A DNA stretch of 64,000 nt from assembly GCA_033558025.1 (NCBI GenBank), contig JAUCEF010000018.1, positions 3,844,001-3,908,000 on the forward strand. Reading direction: 5' to 3'. This DNA comes from Phytophthora sp. 'mugwort' (Eukaryota; Oomycota; Peronosporomycetes; Peronosporales; Peronosporaceae). Made by a program: the position numbers and the translations under genes. Under the pieces are notes generated by a model. It ran no database searches. It worked only from the letters and a program-made list of their open reading frames with translations, and had not been told where the DNA came from. Shown here one piece after another: positions 23,451 to 32,999 of this stretch (the stretch's first letter is position 1; each line of letters opens with the position of its first letter).

Positions 23451-23989
23451 GCCATAACCCTGTTATGAATCAGGTCCTCATCAGAGCTCTGGTGCCAGGA
23501 AGAGGACAATGAAATAAATGCAAACACTGATCTCCTAGTCCTACTTAGCTCCGCTCTCTCTTCTCCTGAAGCACTTGTTCCGTAGACATTCTTTTCGAGA
23601 CTGAGACGATATACAAAACGTGTAGAGAAACATTAGAAAGATTTCGTAGCTAAACGTTTTCGTAGTTCGTTCCCGGTCGTGACCTCGGACGCGGACCAAG
23701 ACAAGGAGAACACTCCTTCAAATTTCGGAACAAATCCCACTTTTATCCATAAACAGCAGGCGTGCATTAAAGAACAAAGGTGTTGGAAAGACCTGAGACG
23801 TGTTGGAAAGACGCATACGCGTATCTCCAACACCAGAATGTATGGTTAGCGCTTTATGCAGGCTCGGCTACTTACCATCGAACGCAACACATTTGCCAAC
23901 ACTCGCCTTTGTCTGCCAGCTCACCTCGATGCCAGTCTCGAAGCAAAGTCACCAGGATCCCCGGAATCTATCGAGCGCCATATCCACTT

Positions 23990-24735
23990 CGGTCTCGTCA
24001 GCAGCGAGCGGAATGCTCTCACGGGAGATGACAAAGCGCAAAAGCTCAGCAAGCATGACGGTCTCGTCCTTCTTCGCCAAGTCAACGTTAATCTCTCCAT
24101 TACGTGTGGTCGGGGCGGGTCATTGATGCCTGGGCGGCTACAGATGAAACGGTGAAGATGCTAGACGGCTTTACCGAGCAAGAGATCACGGGAAGTCAGC
24201 TCAGACTCGCTTCAAAGTGCTACTCGAAAATCATCGCAGAAGCGAAAAAACATCTGCCGCTGCGTCCGGCATTTCTGAGAAATGCATGGCGAAGCAGCAG
24301 TTGTTTGACGATCTCATCAGGCTGTTGATGAGCACGTTCGAGCGGAAGCAAAAAGAACGTTGACACCGAGAGCAAAACTTGAGGGCGGACGAGAACACAG
24401 GCAAACTGATGCGCGATGAGGCGGTTGCGTGCCTCAAAAAGCGCAAGGAACGTAACGCTGAGTCTGGAACTGATAACTCGGTGCGCAAGGCAACAATTTA
24501 CGCTCATGCGTGAGGATAACGAAAAGGATCGCGAGCTGCGCTCACAGCAGTGGCAGCAGGAGCAAGCAAGATGCATCGTCGTCAGAAAGATATCGAGATA
24601 CAAGACCGCAAAGAAGAACGAGAGTTTAAAATTCGTCTTGCTCAACTGGAAAACGAACGCTTCGTGAAGCTCCTACAGTTGGCGATACTCAAGGCACCCC
24701 GATCGAATGGAGTCGGTGACTCATTCAGCGGCTAG
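23990..24735 (+). pseudogene. Harbinger accessory (Myb/SANT-like?) protein, decayed
   Basis: Frames at 24104-24328, 24416-24667 and 24550-24735 chain into one protein-like path: an N-terminal part with DAWAATDETVKMLDGFTEQE and a C-terminal charged helix with KDIEIQDRKEEREFKIRLAQ ending at TAG 24733-24735. Position and orientation fit the second Harbinger gene, usually a Myb/SANT-like DNA-binding protein that carries the transposase to the ends. The Trp-repeat helices of a SANT domain are not clearly readable, so the family name rests on context. A TGA TGA pair near 24328 and frameshifts break it. Confidence 0.5.
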
Positions 24736-24779
24736 CTGCGCAGGTAGTCGCGTAGACTTGGCGGTCGCAAATTGAAGTA

Positions 24780-25840
24780 CTGGCTGATTTGGTTGCCGCC
24801 GTAGTAACAATTGTGACAATTGGTTAGGAACATGACAACTTGAACAAGCTTGCCCAAGCTTGCCCAAGGGCAGAAGGCGGACCTTTTGCTGCTTCTTGAT
24901 GTCGATTAAACGGCCACATCATCTTCTTTAACCTGAAATTCCATTCAACAGACTCCCGATGCCGACTCATCTCGGTTGAACGCATTTTCAGGCTGTTCCC
25001 CTTGTAGCCGCTCACGATGCAATTCCGCACGCCGTAGGCAGGGTCGTTATACAAAATTTCCCCTCGAAAACTTCGCGATGACTGTCGAAATACTCAAGAA
25101 GGCCGCTTTAACCCTAAACCCTAAAACCCTAAACCCTAAAGCAGCATCGCGCTGTCATGGCGGCGCCCTTCCATCGGGCCCCAAAAATGAATGCACATCC
25201 CGTCAAGCGCTGTCACTTCTTGATAGTTCAAACAGTGACAAAGCTTATGTCCGCTGTAGAGATGCTTCTAGATATTTGCAACTCTTGTTCCGCCTCGCCG
25301 GGGTACAGGCCGGCAGACTGCCAGTTTGGTTCCGTCGGGAAACCTGATTACGCCTTCTGTGGGTGCCCTCGTTGTCTTAATCGCGTCGCAGTGTTCACCC
25401 ATGCGCAGCAACTATAGATTTATCCATGAAGAATTTGTCTTCGAACTCGTCGTGAACTAGGTCGATCATGTGCAAAAAGACCCTGCGCAGCCATGCACTT
25501 CCGTGCCCAAATGTCTTCATCATGTCGTAGTACCGCTTCAGGTACGCGAGGCGTGCCAGCATGACGCACAACGTGTCTATGTCTCTGCACGAGTCTCCAC
25601 TTGTTGTCATGACAACCGCTGGGACGCGGAATAGCAAACACAACTGGCGAACTCAAGCAACGTCAAAGCGAAACTCGAGCCCGCTATTAGCAGCCGTGTA
25701 GCTTGAAAAGGCGTACTTGACGCTAGGGATTACAGGGCGCTCCACGTAGTCGATCAAACAAAGAACGTGTAATTTCTTCTTGTGGTCCATGAATTTGTTC
25801 TTGATGACGTACAAGCGCCACAGCTCGGTCTCGCTAACCA
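24780..25840 (-). pseudogene. PIF/Harbinger (HARBI1-like) transposase
   Basis: Start Met at 25840 (MVSETELWRLYVIKNKFMD). In order: YAFSSYTAANSGLEFRFDVA then a stop, CVMLARLAYLKRYYDMMKTF (about 25545), HMIDLVHDEFEDKF, CDAIKTTRAPTEGVIRFPDG (about 25360-25395), SGHKLCHCLNYQEV, GPMEGRRHDSAML (about 25145-25185), LEYFDSHREVFEGK, YNDPAYGVRNCIVSGYKGNS (about 25000-25055) and HRESVEWNFRLKKMMWPF (about 24910-24970). These are the HARBI1-family blocks, the acidic residues in CDAI/DG, YNDPAYG and ESVEWNF regions forming the catalytic core. The frame is broken by a stop at about 25650, a frameshift at about 25060 and a telomere-type repeat at 25107-25140. Confidence 0.8.
25107..25140. repeat. Interstitial telomere-type (CCCTAAA)n repeat
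   Basis: Plus strand reads TTTAACCCTAAACCCTAAAA then CCCTAAACCCTAAA: four CCCTAAA units, one with an extra A. The reverse is TTTAGGG, the telomere unit of plants and of oomycetes. It sits inside the Harbinger transposase between the codons for HDSAML and GLLEYFD, which are adjacent in the family. Confidence 0.9.
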
Positions 25841-25859
25841 TGGCTGCTTCTGATGGCAG

Positions 25860-26215
25860 CGTGGCAATACTACCAGGTGCGACCCCTTCTTGTTGTTTCT
25901 GGCGTTGGCCGAGAGAATGAGCGCGACTTCTTGCTGATGTGCGATAGTGAGGAGCTCTACTTGCTGGTGGACGAGGAGCGCGACCGGGTGGTGGTCGACG
26001 AGGGTGAGGAGATCTACTTGCTGGCGGACGAGGAGCGCGACTGGTTGCTGGTGGACGAGAAGAGCGACTTGCTGCTGGTGGACACGCTCGGGGTCTCGCT
26101 GCTGCTGGACAAGGAGCGCATCTCGCTGGTGCTGGCCGAGGGCACGCGCGGTGCGTGCTGGATGGTTGGGACCTGCTTGAGCGTGGCGCAGTCGACGGAT
26201 AGCAGGGCGTATTGG
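25860..26215. repeat. Imperfect repeats in Harbinger left arm
   Basis: A GAGGAGCGCGAC(T/C)(G/T)GGT-type unit (plus-strand LLVDEERD; minus-strand Ser-rich SSSTSK) repeats with variation across about 350 bp upstream of the transposase. Frames are open on both strands because of the repeat period. The minus-strand Ser-rich version is in the right orientation to be a low-complexity N-terminus of the transposase, but no start codon supports that. Confidence 0.5.
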
Positions 26216-26481
26216 TTGTAAGAGCTCTTAAACTTTCCTGAGAATTTGAAATTCCAGGACTGTCTAACAAGCTTTTCTTGGTTGGAGCACCTAGTTGCAC
26301 CTTTCTTGAACAGCAACCGTAAATGAACGAGGAATGATGCCTTTCCATTATAGAACCCTTTGCTCAGCAATACTCTGTTCTTGGTTGTTCTTGGGCCCTG
26401 TCCCTCTTGTGGGAGACTGCGTCGGGCGTTTCTGTCTGACAGGCTTGATCCTAACGGCCGTAAGCGGAGCCGATTCCGAGA

Positions 26482-26938
26482 ATGGCTCCCAGTTTGCAGT
26501 TTGCTCGAAAAATGAACCCATCGGATTTGCAAAGCATGGAAACTACACTGCGTTAGTACCCAAAATCACGTTTTGCAGCTTGATTAGGAAAATTTGTGAC
26601 TTTTGTGTGAAATGGTGTAGACCGCGCAAATATAGCTATCACTTTTGGATGGTGGTACATTATACCGATATGTGTCCTAACAGTATTGTACACCTTTTAC
26701 CAGGCAGGTTGAGTGTTTTCACAAGCGAAACGGTTAAGCGGGGTTTCTCCAAATCACCTAAAATTAGGTTTTACAACCAAAGCGGTTTGGCGCCAGCTTT
26801 TTCCCAACCAAAGTGGCATGGTGGTGGGAAATAAATACCCGCCACTCGACACTGGCAAAGCAGTTCTCCACCACAGGCACACACTCATTCGCATATTAGC
26901 TGCATCCTTCACAAGCCTCCCCCAACTTCTCTCCAACA
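26482..26938. other. No recognisable gene
   Basis: Region between the copia 5' LTR and the Tc1-like transposase. 26687-26714 carries a 28-bp sequence (TGTACACCTTTTACCAGGCA...) that recurs inverted at about 29595-29622. Confidence 0.5.
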
Positions 26939-27993
26939 ATGGTCCCGCTGCCCACCTCGCCGACGCCCCTGACACCGCCGCTTGTGTCACGTGAGGCCAA
27001 GCAATTCTAGCAACAGCGCGAAGAAGCGCGTGCTCACCTCTTTTTCGGCAGGGCAGGATTGGCTAGGCGTCGCTGATAGCAATGATGTGTCTGTCCCTAC
27101 TGCACGGCACATCGCAGCTAATGACAGTATCGAGCAGCAGTCACGTGGCGGCGTGCGGACTGGTGCGTCAAGATCACAGTCGAGGTCTTTTCCAAGCTCG
27201 AGGAGTACATGGACGAGCAGCGGACATGACCATGGCCGTCATGAAGGACAGACTGCTGAGCGACATGTCGGTGGACGTGAGCATCACCTCCATCCTCCTC
27301 GTGTGCCCGGCGTGCTGTACACGGTCAAGGGACTACGAATCGAGAAGGCCGCCATGACCAATGCAGTAAACAAGGAGAAGCGGATGGAGTGCTGAACATG
27401 CACGTGGCCGCCGGGGACATGATTGTCTACCACGACGAACCAATTTCAACATCTACCTGTCTCGCAACCAAGGTTGAGCTCGTGCAGGCGAGCGTGTAGT
27501 CGTGACGCTTCCGGCATCGAAGGGCACGAATCTCCACGTGCAGTGCGGTGTGTCGCCGGGCAACGGGCTCGTATTACTGCGCACTCATGACGGCTCCGTT
27601 CATATAGAAGAGAATGTTCGCTTTGTCGTGGACCTGTTCGTGGCTGCGCTCAACAGCGACGAGTACGAGGAGTGTTGCGTGGGTAAGAAGGTTGTCGTGG
27701 CCACCGACAACGCCCTCGCTCACAGCCAGGTAGAGACACTGGTACGTGTTACTGATGGCACCGTCAACAACAACAAGCTGGTCATTCTACGGTTAGCACC
27801 GTACAGCCCTATGTGCAATGCAATCGAGGGCTGCTTCAGTGTGCTGAAGTCGCGCATGAAGTTGCACCTCGCAGCCAAGCGGCGTGAGTTGCTAGTGCGA
27901 GGCCAGTACAACTCGCTGGCTGCGAACAGAATGGCGCTCATGAATGAGGCCGTAGAAAGCAGCAAGATAGTCCTTACACAGCGATTGGTCTAG
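26939..27993 (+). pseudogene. Tc1/IS630-like transposase, copy 2
   Basis: A start at 26939 gives MVPLPTSPTPLTPPLVSREA; then, with frame changes, a DNA-binding part (DWLGVADSNDVSVPTARHIA), ITVEVFSKLEEYMDE, GLRIEKAAMTNAVNKEKRM, HVAAGDMIVYHDE, and a clean 492-bp terminal frame 27502-27993. The latter holds SKGTNLHVQCGVSPGNGLVL, KKVVVATDNALAHSQVETLV (second catalytic Asp) and LRLAPYSPMCNAIEGCFSVL (catalytic Glu), with 39 residues between the two acidic residues. About 350 residues in all, normal for the superfamily. A stop at about 26998 and shifts near 27060, 27230 and 27430 inactivate it. Confidence 0.85.
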
Positions 27994-28060
27994 TGTATGG
28001 AGGGACACTGCTTCAGAAGCATTTTCCTTGCCGAGCGCGGGGAAGATATGGAGCTAGATA

Positions 28061-28123
28061 AGTAGATTTGGTAGAAACCACTTTGCATGGGAAGTATGCA
28101 AAGTGGTTTCTACCAAATCTACT
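28061..28123. repeat. Perfect 28-bp inverted repeat (hairpin)
   Basis: AGTAGATTTGGTAGAAACCA then CTTTGCAT (28061-28088) is followed after 7 bases (GGGAAGT) by its exact reverse complement (28096-28123). A partial third copy (GGAAACCACTTTGC) follows at about 28142-28156. It lies just downstream of the Tc1-like transposase and may be a terminal repeat of it or of a small foldback element. Confidence 0.9.
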
Positions 28124-28245
28124 GTGGTTTCCGCATATATTCGGAAACCACTTTGCCTAACAAGTGTCCTTTTCTCGCTAAATTATCAAGTTGCACAAGC
28201 TCACCAAATCCGTTTTGCTTGTGAAAATACTCAACGGGATGTGTT

Positions 28246-28274
28246 TTGCCCCCCCCCCCCCAAAAAAAAAAAAA
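28246..28274. repeat. poly-C/poly-A tract
   Basis: A run of about 14 C followed directly by about 13 A. It creates artificial Pro-Lys frames. Confidence 0.95.
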
Positions 28275-28467
28275 GCCTTTTTAGAAACGTTTCTATACAG
28301 TAGCTCTCCTGTACAACCATGCATGGGCGCTATTGTTTGCCTCGGGTCTGATCTTAACTATTTTTGGTGTGTGTGCGTGAGTCTGGCCCACAAACGCAGC
28401 AGCGCTCACACAACTCAAGACGCCTCCAGGTAACCCATCGCTTCTTCCTCCGGAATCGCTCGCATAA

Positions 28468-28887
28468 ATGGCAGGACGGAACTCATCTGATGCAAATGAC
28501 ATCTCGAGCAAAATTGTTCGATGGGAGGAAGCGAAAGCGCGTACTGTCGCGCGCTTTGGCGAGAGGTTCATCCGTGCTGGTGACTACCTATCGTACGGCA
28601 ACCCTCCTATATATGTGGCGCCTCGGGGAGAGGAGAAGCACGTTCGAAAGGCTCGTGTTTTAGTAGTAGACCCGTTTGATGAACGACCGCTGCGAGTTAC
28701 TACTGAAGCAGTATTGAACCTGAATACTTGTGTACGGTACGACAGCGACTCTGAAGGGAATGGACCACCGACGCAGCAATCGCGTCAGCTATACACGTAC
28801 TCCTTCCTGAGGGCAGGATCGAAGCACCAACGTTTCGTGAAGAGATGGGTTGGCTTTGAGAGGCCATTTCGAGACAACAGTACATGA
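28468..28887 (+). CDS. Unrecognised 139-residue protein
   Basis: A clean Met-started frame with a mixed, protein-like composition (e.g. GERFIRAGDYLSYGNPPIYV, VLNLNTCVRYDSDSEGNGP) and Ser/Asp-rich middle. I recognise no domain, signal peptide or membrane segment. It lies between a Tc1-like transposase and a decayed MULE, so it may be the surviving part of a transposon gene rather than a host gene. A second plus frame at 28924-29211 (EDGLVYDGNLSDQYSEG) could continue the same broken coding region. Confidence 0.3.
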   Translation: MAGRNSSDANDISSKIVRWEEAKARTVARFGERFIRAGDYLSYGNPPIYVAPRGEEKHVRKARVLVVDPFDERPLRVTTEAVLNLNTCVRYDSDSEGNGPPTQQSRQLYTYSFLRAGSKHQRFVKRWVGFERPFRDNST

Positions 28888-29379
28888 AGTGTTGGCAAGA
28901 ACGGGGGCCTGTCATAGTTCTGTTTGCATCAGTGGCAAGGGGGATCTAACAATTCTGAAGGCGGAGAGCAATTAATAGGCGATGAAGAGCAGCATGGTCC
29001 TTATATTGCAGAGGATGGCCTCGTTTATGATGGTAATTTATCGGATCAGTATTCGGAGGGGTGCTCTGCGTCACACGCGGCCTCCGTCACTTCACCGTCC
29101 GCCATCTTGAACAACCATCGCGGTGTCGGGCGTCTTCATCGAGTTGACGCTTCCCGCGCCCGACGTCGACCCGGTGGCCCCCCTGCCCATGAACACTCGC
29201 CCTTTCCGTAAAAGCTTTCGGGTGCCCCACTACAGCCGCATTGAGTGGCGTCAATGGCACAAAGTAGTAGTTGTATTCTACCGGGTCGTCCTCCGGGATG
29301 TACGAGGCTTGAAAGGCGCAAAGTCCGGGAGGAAACCCAGTTCCCGCTTGTGACCATGACGTTCTCCTCGGCAGCGAGG

Positions 29380-30336
29380 TGCACCTATCCGTTGTGTCCG
29401 CGGCGTCGTTGGCGTGGTCGGGTCTGAGGTATCTGCAGGGGGCTCGCTGAAGGTGCAGATTGCTGCGCCCTCCTTACTCTAACTTATCTCGGTAGAGATC
29501 AGTTTGAACAAGTTCGTGTTTCTGGATTATCCTAAAATGCATTTCTAAAGGGGATGTCCGAAGAGGTTTTGAGGGGTGTCCAAAACACTTCCCTACTCAA
29601 CATGCCTGGTAAAAGGTGTACATGTCCAAAGGTATGACACTCTATTCATTTAGGGGGAAATGACAAAAGGCGTGGTCAGGGGCGTGCCAAATGACACAAC
29701 CCGATTTGTGTAACAGAAGGCGTGGTAAATATATTCAGCTGACAGAGCCCGCCCTCTGTGTCCGAAAACGTGGCTTCCCGTCGCATTATGACAGAATCGG
29801 TGGCTGATCTCCTGTCCACTCAAAAACGGATTCTAACCCGTGCGTGTACTTAGACCCGCTCTGGAACGGGTTACACGAAGGTAACACGAGTGTAGCCGTT
29901 CTACGTGTCACCTTGTAGTAAGTGGTACTTGGTACCGCTTAGATTAACGAGTTTTCAGTACGTGGCCACAGGGCCACTTAATATGCATTTGACTAGGTTC
30001 AGCTATGGTAGATAGTTAGAGTCATACATTTACACCACAGGCGGCTTTGCCGCAGATAAGCAAACAAATAACAGTTCAGTTTTAGCATTGAAGAGAGTAT
30101 TTTGCCCTAGGTTTAGGAACTCTGACTCTTTGAGTCTCTAGTGGTATAATCAGAGTGATTTAAGCCTCTGCGGAGACCTTAGGGGTTAGGATAACCATAG
30201 CTAAGACTCGGGGAGTCATACGTCTTCCTCTGACGCACTACGCTACGCAGCCCCGCTGCACGCTCGGTCACCTGGATAGCACAGAGAAATCCGACACTTC
30301 GTTTGAGAATTTTCCGTTTTATGACTAACGGACGTC
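29380..30336. other. No gene; dispersed-repeat sequence
   Basis: 29595-29727 contains two blocks found elsewhere in this window in inverse orientation: TGTACACCTTTTACCAGGCA-type (also 26687-26714) and TGACCACGCCTTTTGTCATT-type plus TACCACGCCTTCTG (also 34149-34198). The rest (29,750-30,240) looks like LTR or other repeat sequence, rich in short direct repeats, but no partner copy is present to prove it. Confidence 0.5.
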
Positions 30337-32424
30337 ATGGAGTACTCGTCGTCATCCGACAAAGATGACCCGCTTCCCAGTGAGGGTGCGGTTATTCCAA
30401 GCCTCGTGGTTGGTGGCCAAGAATTCAATCGCGGAGTAGATGCGGTGTACGCCGTCCAAGACCATGCTCTAAGAGAGGGGAAATCGGCCAGTGTCGCAAG
30501 CAGCAGTGGAAAGGGGCGGAAGTAGGTTTGTGTGTCTGAAGGATGCAACTTTTTCGTGCACATCTAACGTCGCAAGCGAGCCGACAAGTCTTATGGCAAG
30601 TGGTGTATGTCGAGTTTAGGGTTGGAGCATCTCAACTGCATCGCGACCGCTAAGCCTACAAAACTTTAAATTATTGCTATGCCAGCCTTCTCGAGTGCTG
30701 TGCGATCGAATGTGTCCGTATTGCCTCTGCGCTTATATCCCAAGTTCAGGAACATGATAGGGTAATCCTCGGTAAACACAAGCGTACTGTTTACTGTGCG
30801 CGTGAGGCGATCAACGAAGTGACTATCGAAGCAGTACAACGCTCTGTAGGAAAGATTCCGTCGTTACTGGAGGGATTAGCTCGACTCAATCCGGTCTGCG
30901 TTACTGTTGCCGAGAAGGATGACAACAACCGCTTCAAGAGAGCAATTGTGATCCTGCATACATTTGCCTCGCTGTTGGAGCTCGACAACAGGTTCTTGGC
31001 ATTAACTGCTCTCATAGCAAGTGCCCAGTGTACTCTGGAGTTCAAATGATGCGCTAGTACCAACAGAGGATGGTACAAATTATGCCCTGTTCTTCGACAA
31101 GATTCTACGTGAGGGTTACCATTTGGCCGGGATACCGTATTCCTTATGAGCTTGCCGACATGCATCTGCATGATTTGAAGCAGCATATCCCCGCGATAGT
31201 CGACAGTGATCTTCAATAAATGTATCGTTACGCAGCAAAACTCAAATTAGCAATTACCACTCGTCGTTTTCTTCGACATCCTTTAAGAAGAGAACGGCAT
31301 CATTGTCCAGTGCATCAATACGGATGGGCTCCGCATGCTAGCCTGCTGCTTACGTGGTGGGATTGCTAATGAAAATTTATGCTTGTGCTGAACTGTCAGC
31401 AAGCACATAAGCAGCAACGGTACGAAAATTACTTGGCGTTCATTGGCTCCTCACAGGTGTCAGTAACACGCCTCCGTCAGCAAGCACATAAGGAATACGG
31501 TACAATGTTCTGCGATCGGGGAAGTGGTCTACTTTCGGTTGCTGCTGATTTCGATCTGGACCGAATATTGTACATCAATTTGGAAAGCTTTCGCAACCCC
31601 AAACCAAACTGTGTGTCGTCTTCAGGCAGCATCTACTTCCGAGCAGTATACCAGCATCATTAGATTTGATTTAGGAGCAAACACCAAGAGCTACGTGGCT
31701 GCCACATACCTCCAATTCGGTGGTGTGTCCATGCAAGCATGGGCGTCACTTCGCGTTTTGGTTGGCGTACATCGAATTTCGTGGAGAGCGTCTTGGGTTC
31801 GCAGCTAATTGTGGGGCTGCGCGACATGCACCCATTTGAATTCTTCAAGCTAGGTATTCTCGGATGATTGATGAATGCTATACACGTGCGAAGAACGCTG
31901 AACGTTGGGTGGCTCAACCCCTGTGTTCACTCCGGGGTCAAAGAAAATCTACGACAAGCAGATCGGTCACTTGGGATGGTATGCAAAACGCATCCGATGA
32001 TATTACTCATGTGTACAATGCGTCAGTATTCCCGCGGATCCTTCGGCGTGCAACTCTCTCGCTTCGCCACTGCACTTGCGGATTCACCGACCAACATGGA
32101 ATTCCGTGTAGGCATGTTGCCTCCGCTCTCTAAGAAAGAGGCAAACTAAACTCGGTCTTTACGATGTCTGCTGACTGCTACACCATCATACGTTACGAGG
32201 AGGCGTTGGGAGACCAGAGCATTTTGCTTCCGATCGAGTCAGAGATTTTCAATAACGTGATATGGCTTCCAGCCATTTTCCAGCGACGGTGTGTCGTCGC
32301 GTATAGCGACGCATTCGCAGCGACGGAGAAGACGCGCCTTCGGGGTGGAGGTTCGTCAAATACCTATCATTGCAGTCGATGTGGGTCCACTGGCTATAAC
32401 CGCCGAAGTTGCACTGAAATTTGA
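30337..32424 (+). pseudogene. MULE (MuDR-type) transposase, decayed
   Basis: Pieces in order: SLVVGGQEFNRGVDAVYAVQ and GKSASVASSSGKGRK (30337-30525, DNA-binding end), HLNCIATAKPTKL (about 30630), then SVGKIPSLLEGLARLNPVCV and RFKRAIVILHTFASLLELDN (30840-30990), HSKCPVYSGVQM, MFCDRGSGLLSVAADFDLD (31506-31560), CYTRAKNAERWVAQP (31875-31920) and a SWIM zinc finger CTCGFTDQHGIPCRHVASAL (32074-32133), followed by a zinc knuckle CSRCGSTGYNRRSC (32379-32420). This is the full MuDR-like order: catalytic DDE core, SWIM, CCHC-like knuckle. At least six stops or shifts inactivate it. Terminal repeats were not located. Confidence 0.8.
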
Positions 32425-32685
32425 CTCCCTCGGTCACAAATTGATCTGGAAAAGTTTATTTTTGGTATTGGTATCCTAATCAGAGGAGCCGGTAGTCATC
32501 TTCACTACACACGTGCTCTAGTTCAAGACCTGCAGTTATGGAAAACCCCCTCAGTCACAATATAAGCGGCATCAAGTTCTATTGTGAAATCATTATTCTC
32601 TTCGAAGAGGTGTTCAACTGTTCTCACTACGCGCGCGCTCTACTTCTCGTCCTCCGCCGCCGTTTCCCCTCGACAGTTTTCTGAC

Positions 32686-32950
32686 TCACGGAAACCGCAA
32701 ATCATCGTAATCGATCGTCACTTCTTCATCGTAGTCATGAGTCGTTAATACACCCACATAATCACCGAAGACTATCCCTGAGGGGGAGTATCTCGTCACG
32801 AAAACCCCGATAACACGATCTGTTGTCTTGAGTACTAAACCATCCGCCACCTCGCGAGGTCGATTTCCGCAAAACGGACCGACCCGACAATTGTTGCTGG
32901 CGCGTAATAGATCAGAGAGTGCGTTGGGCAAATATTGGGTTGACAGACAT
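32686..32950 (-). pseudogene. SET-domain methyltransferase remnant
   Basis: Minus-strand frame NALSDLLRASNNCRVGPFCG, NRPREVADGLVLKTTDRVIG, VFVTRYSPSGIVFGDYVGVL then DEEVTIDYDDLRF. This matches the associated-with-SET Cys region (NC-x-V-G-x-x-C-G-N-R), the G-x-G-(V/L)-F-(A/V)-T start of SET and the EVT(I/V)DY end. The central part of SET, including the NHS motif that binds the methyl donor, is missing between GVLTTHDY and DEEVTIDY, so it cannot be active. Its surroundings are transposon-derived. A minus frame just upstream (33038-33358, acidic, Ser-rich with a Cys cluster) could be its N-terminal region but is separated by stops. Confidence 0.6.
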
Positions 32951-32999
32951 CAATACATGGACACCAGTGCACAGGGCCAACATCTTTATGTTTTATTTA

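Larger units (their letters stand above)
23636..26347. mobile_element. PIF/Harbinger transposon
   Basis: Insert in the copia 5' LTR flanked by TTA on the left (23633-23635) and TTA on the right (26348-26350), the 3-bp target typical of PIF/Harbinger. Terminal bases are GAAAG... on the left and ...CTTTCC(A) on the right, a short inverted repeat. Inside, a plus-strand gene with a coiled-coil end (about 24000-24735) converges on a minus-strand transposase (25840 to about 24780), the two-gene layout known for this superfamily. Both genes are broken. Confidence 0.75.
7610..26481 (-). mobile_element. Ty1/copia retrotransposon, nested-in and decayed
   Basis: One copia element on the minus strand explains the scattered pieces: 5' LTR (26481 to 23461, itself interrupted), gag, degraded protease, GAG-pre-integrase and integrase, reverse transcriptase and RNase H, then the 3' LTR at 7610-7915. 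Order and strand agree throughout, and sequence on the two sides of the inserts continues the same domain (reverse transcriptase across the gypsy/MULE block, RNase H across the pogo-type element, LTR across the Harbinger). Without the inserts its length would be roughly 5-6 kb, normal for copia. It has many stops and frameshifts and cannot encode a working polyprotein. I could not find a convincing 5-bp target duplication at its outer ends. Confidence 0.8.
23461..26481 (-). repeat. copia 5' LTR, split by Harbinger
   Basis: The LTR starts (plus strand) TGTTATGAATC at 23461 and runs to about 23635, then resumes at about 26351 and ends near 26481. Both halves align with the 3' LTR at 7610-7915. 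The LTR sequence across the join would read ...GAAACATTAGAACCC..., matching GAGGCATTAGAGCACC in the 3' copy. Confidence 0.82.

Noticed and set aside
25853..26221. Acidic plus-strand frame with LLVDEERD repeats
   Set aside because: Repeat-driven; the opposite frame is equally open and is in the orientation of the Harbinger transposase.
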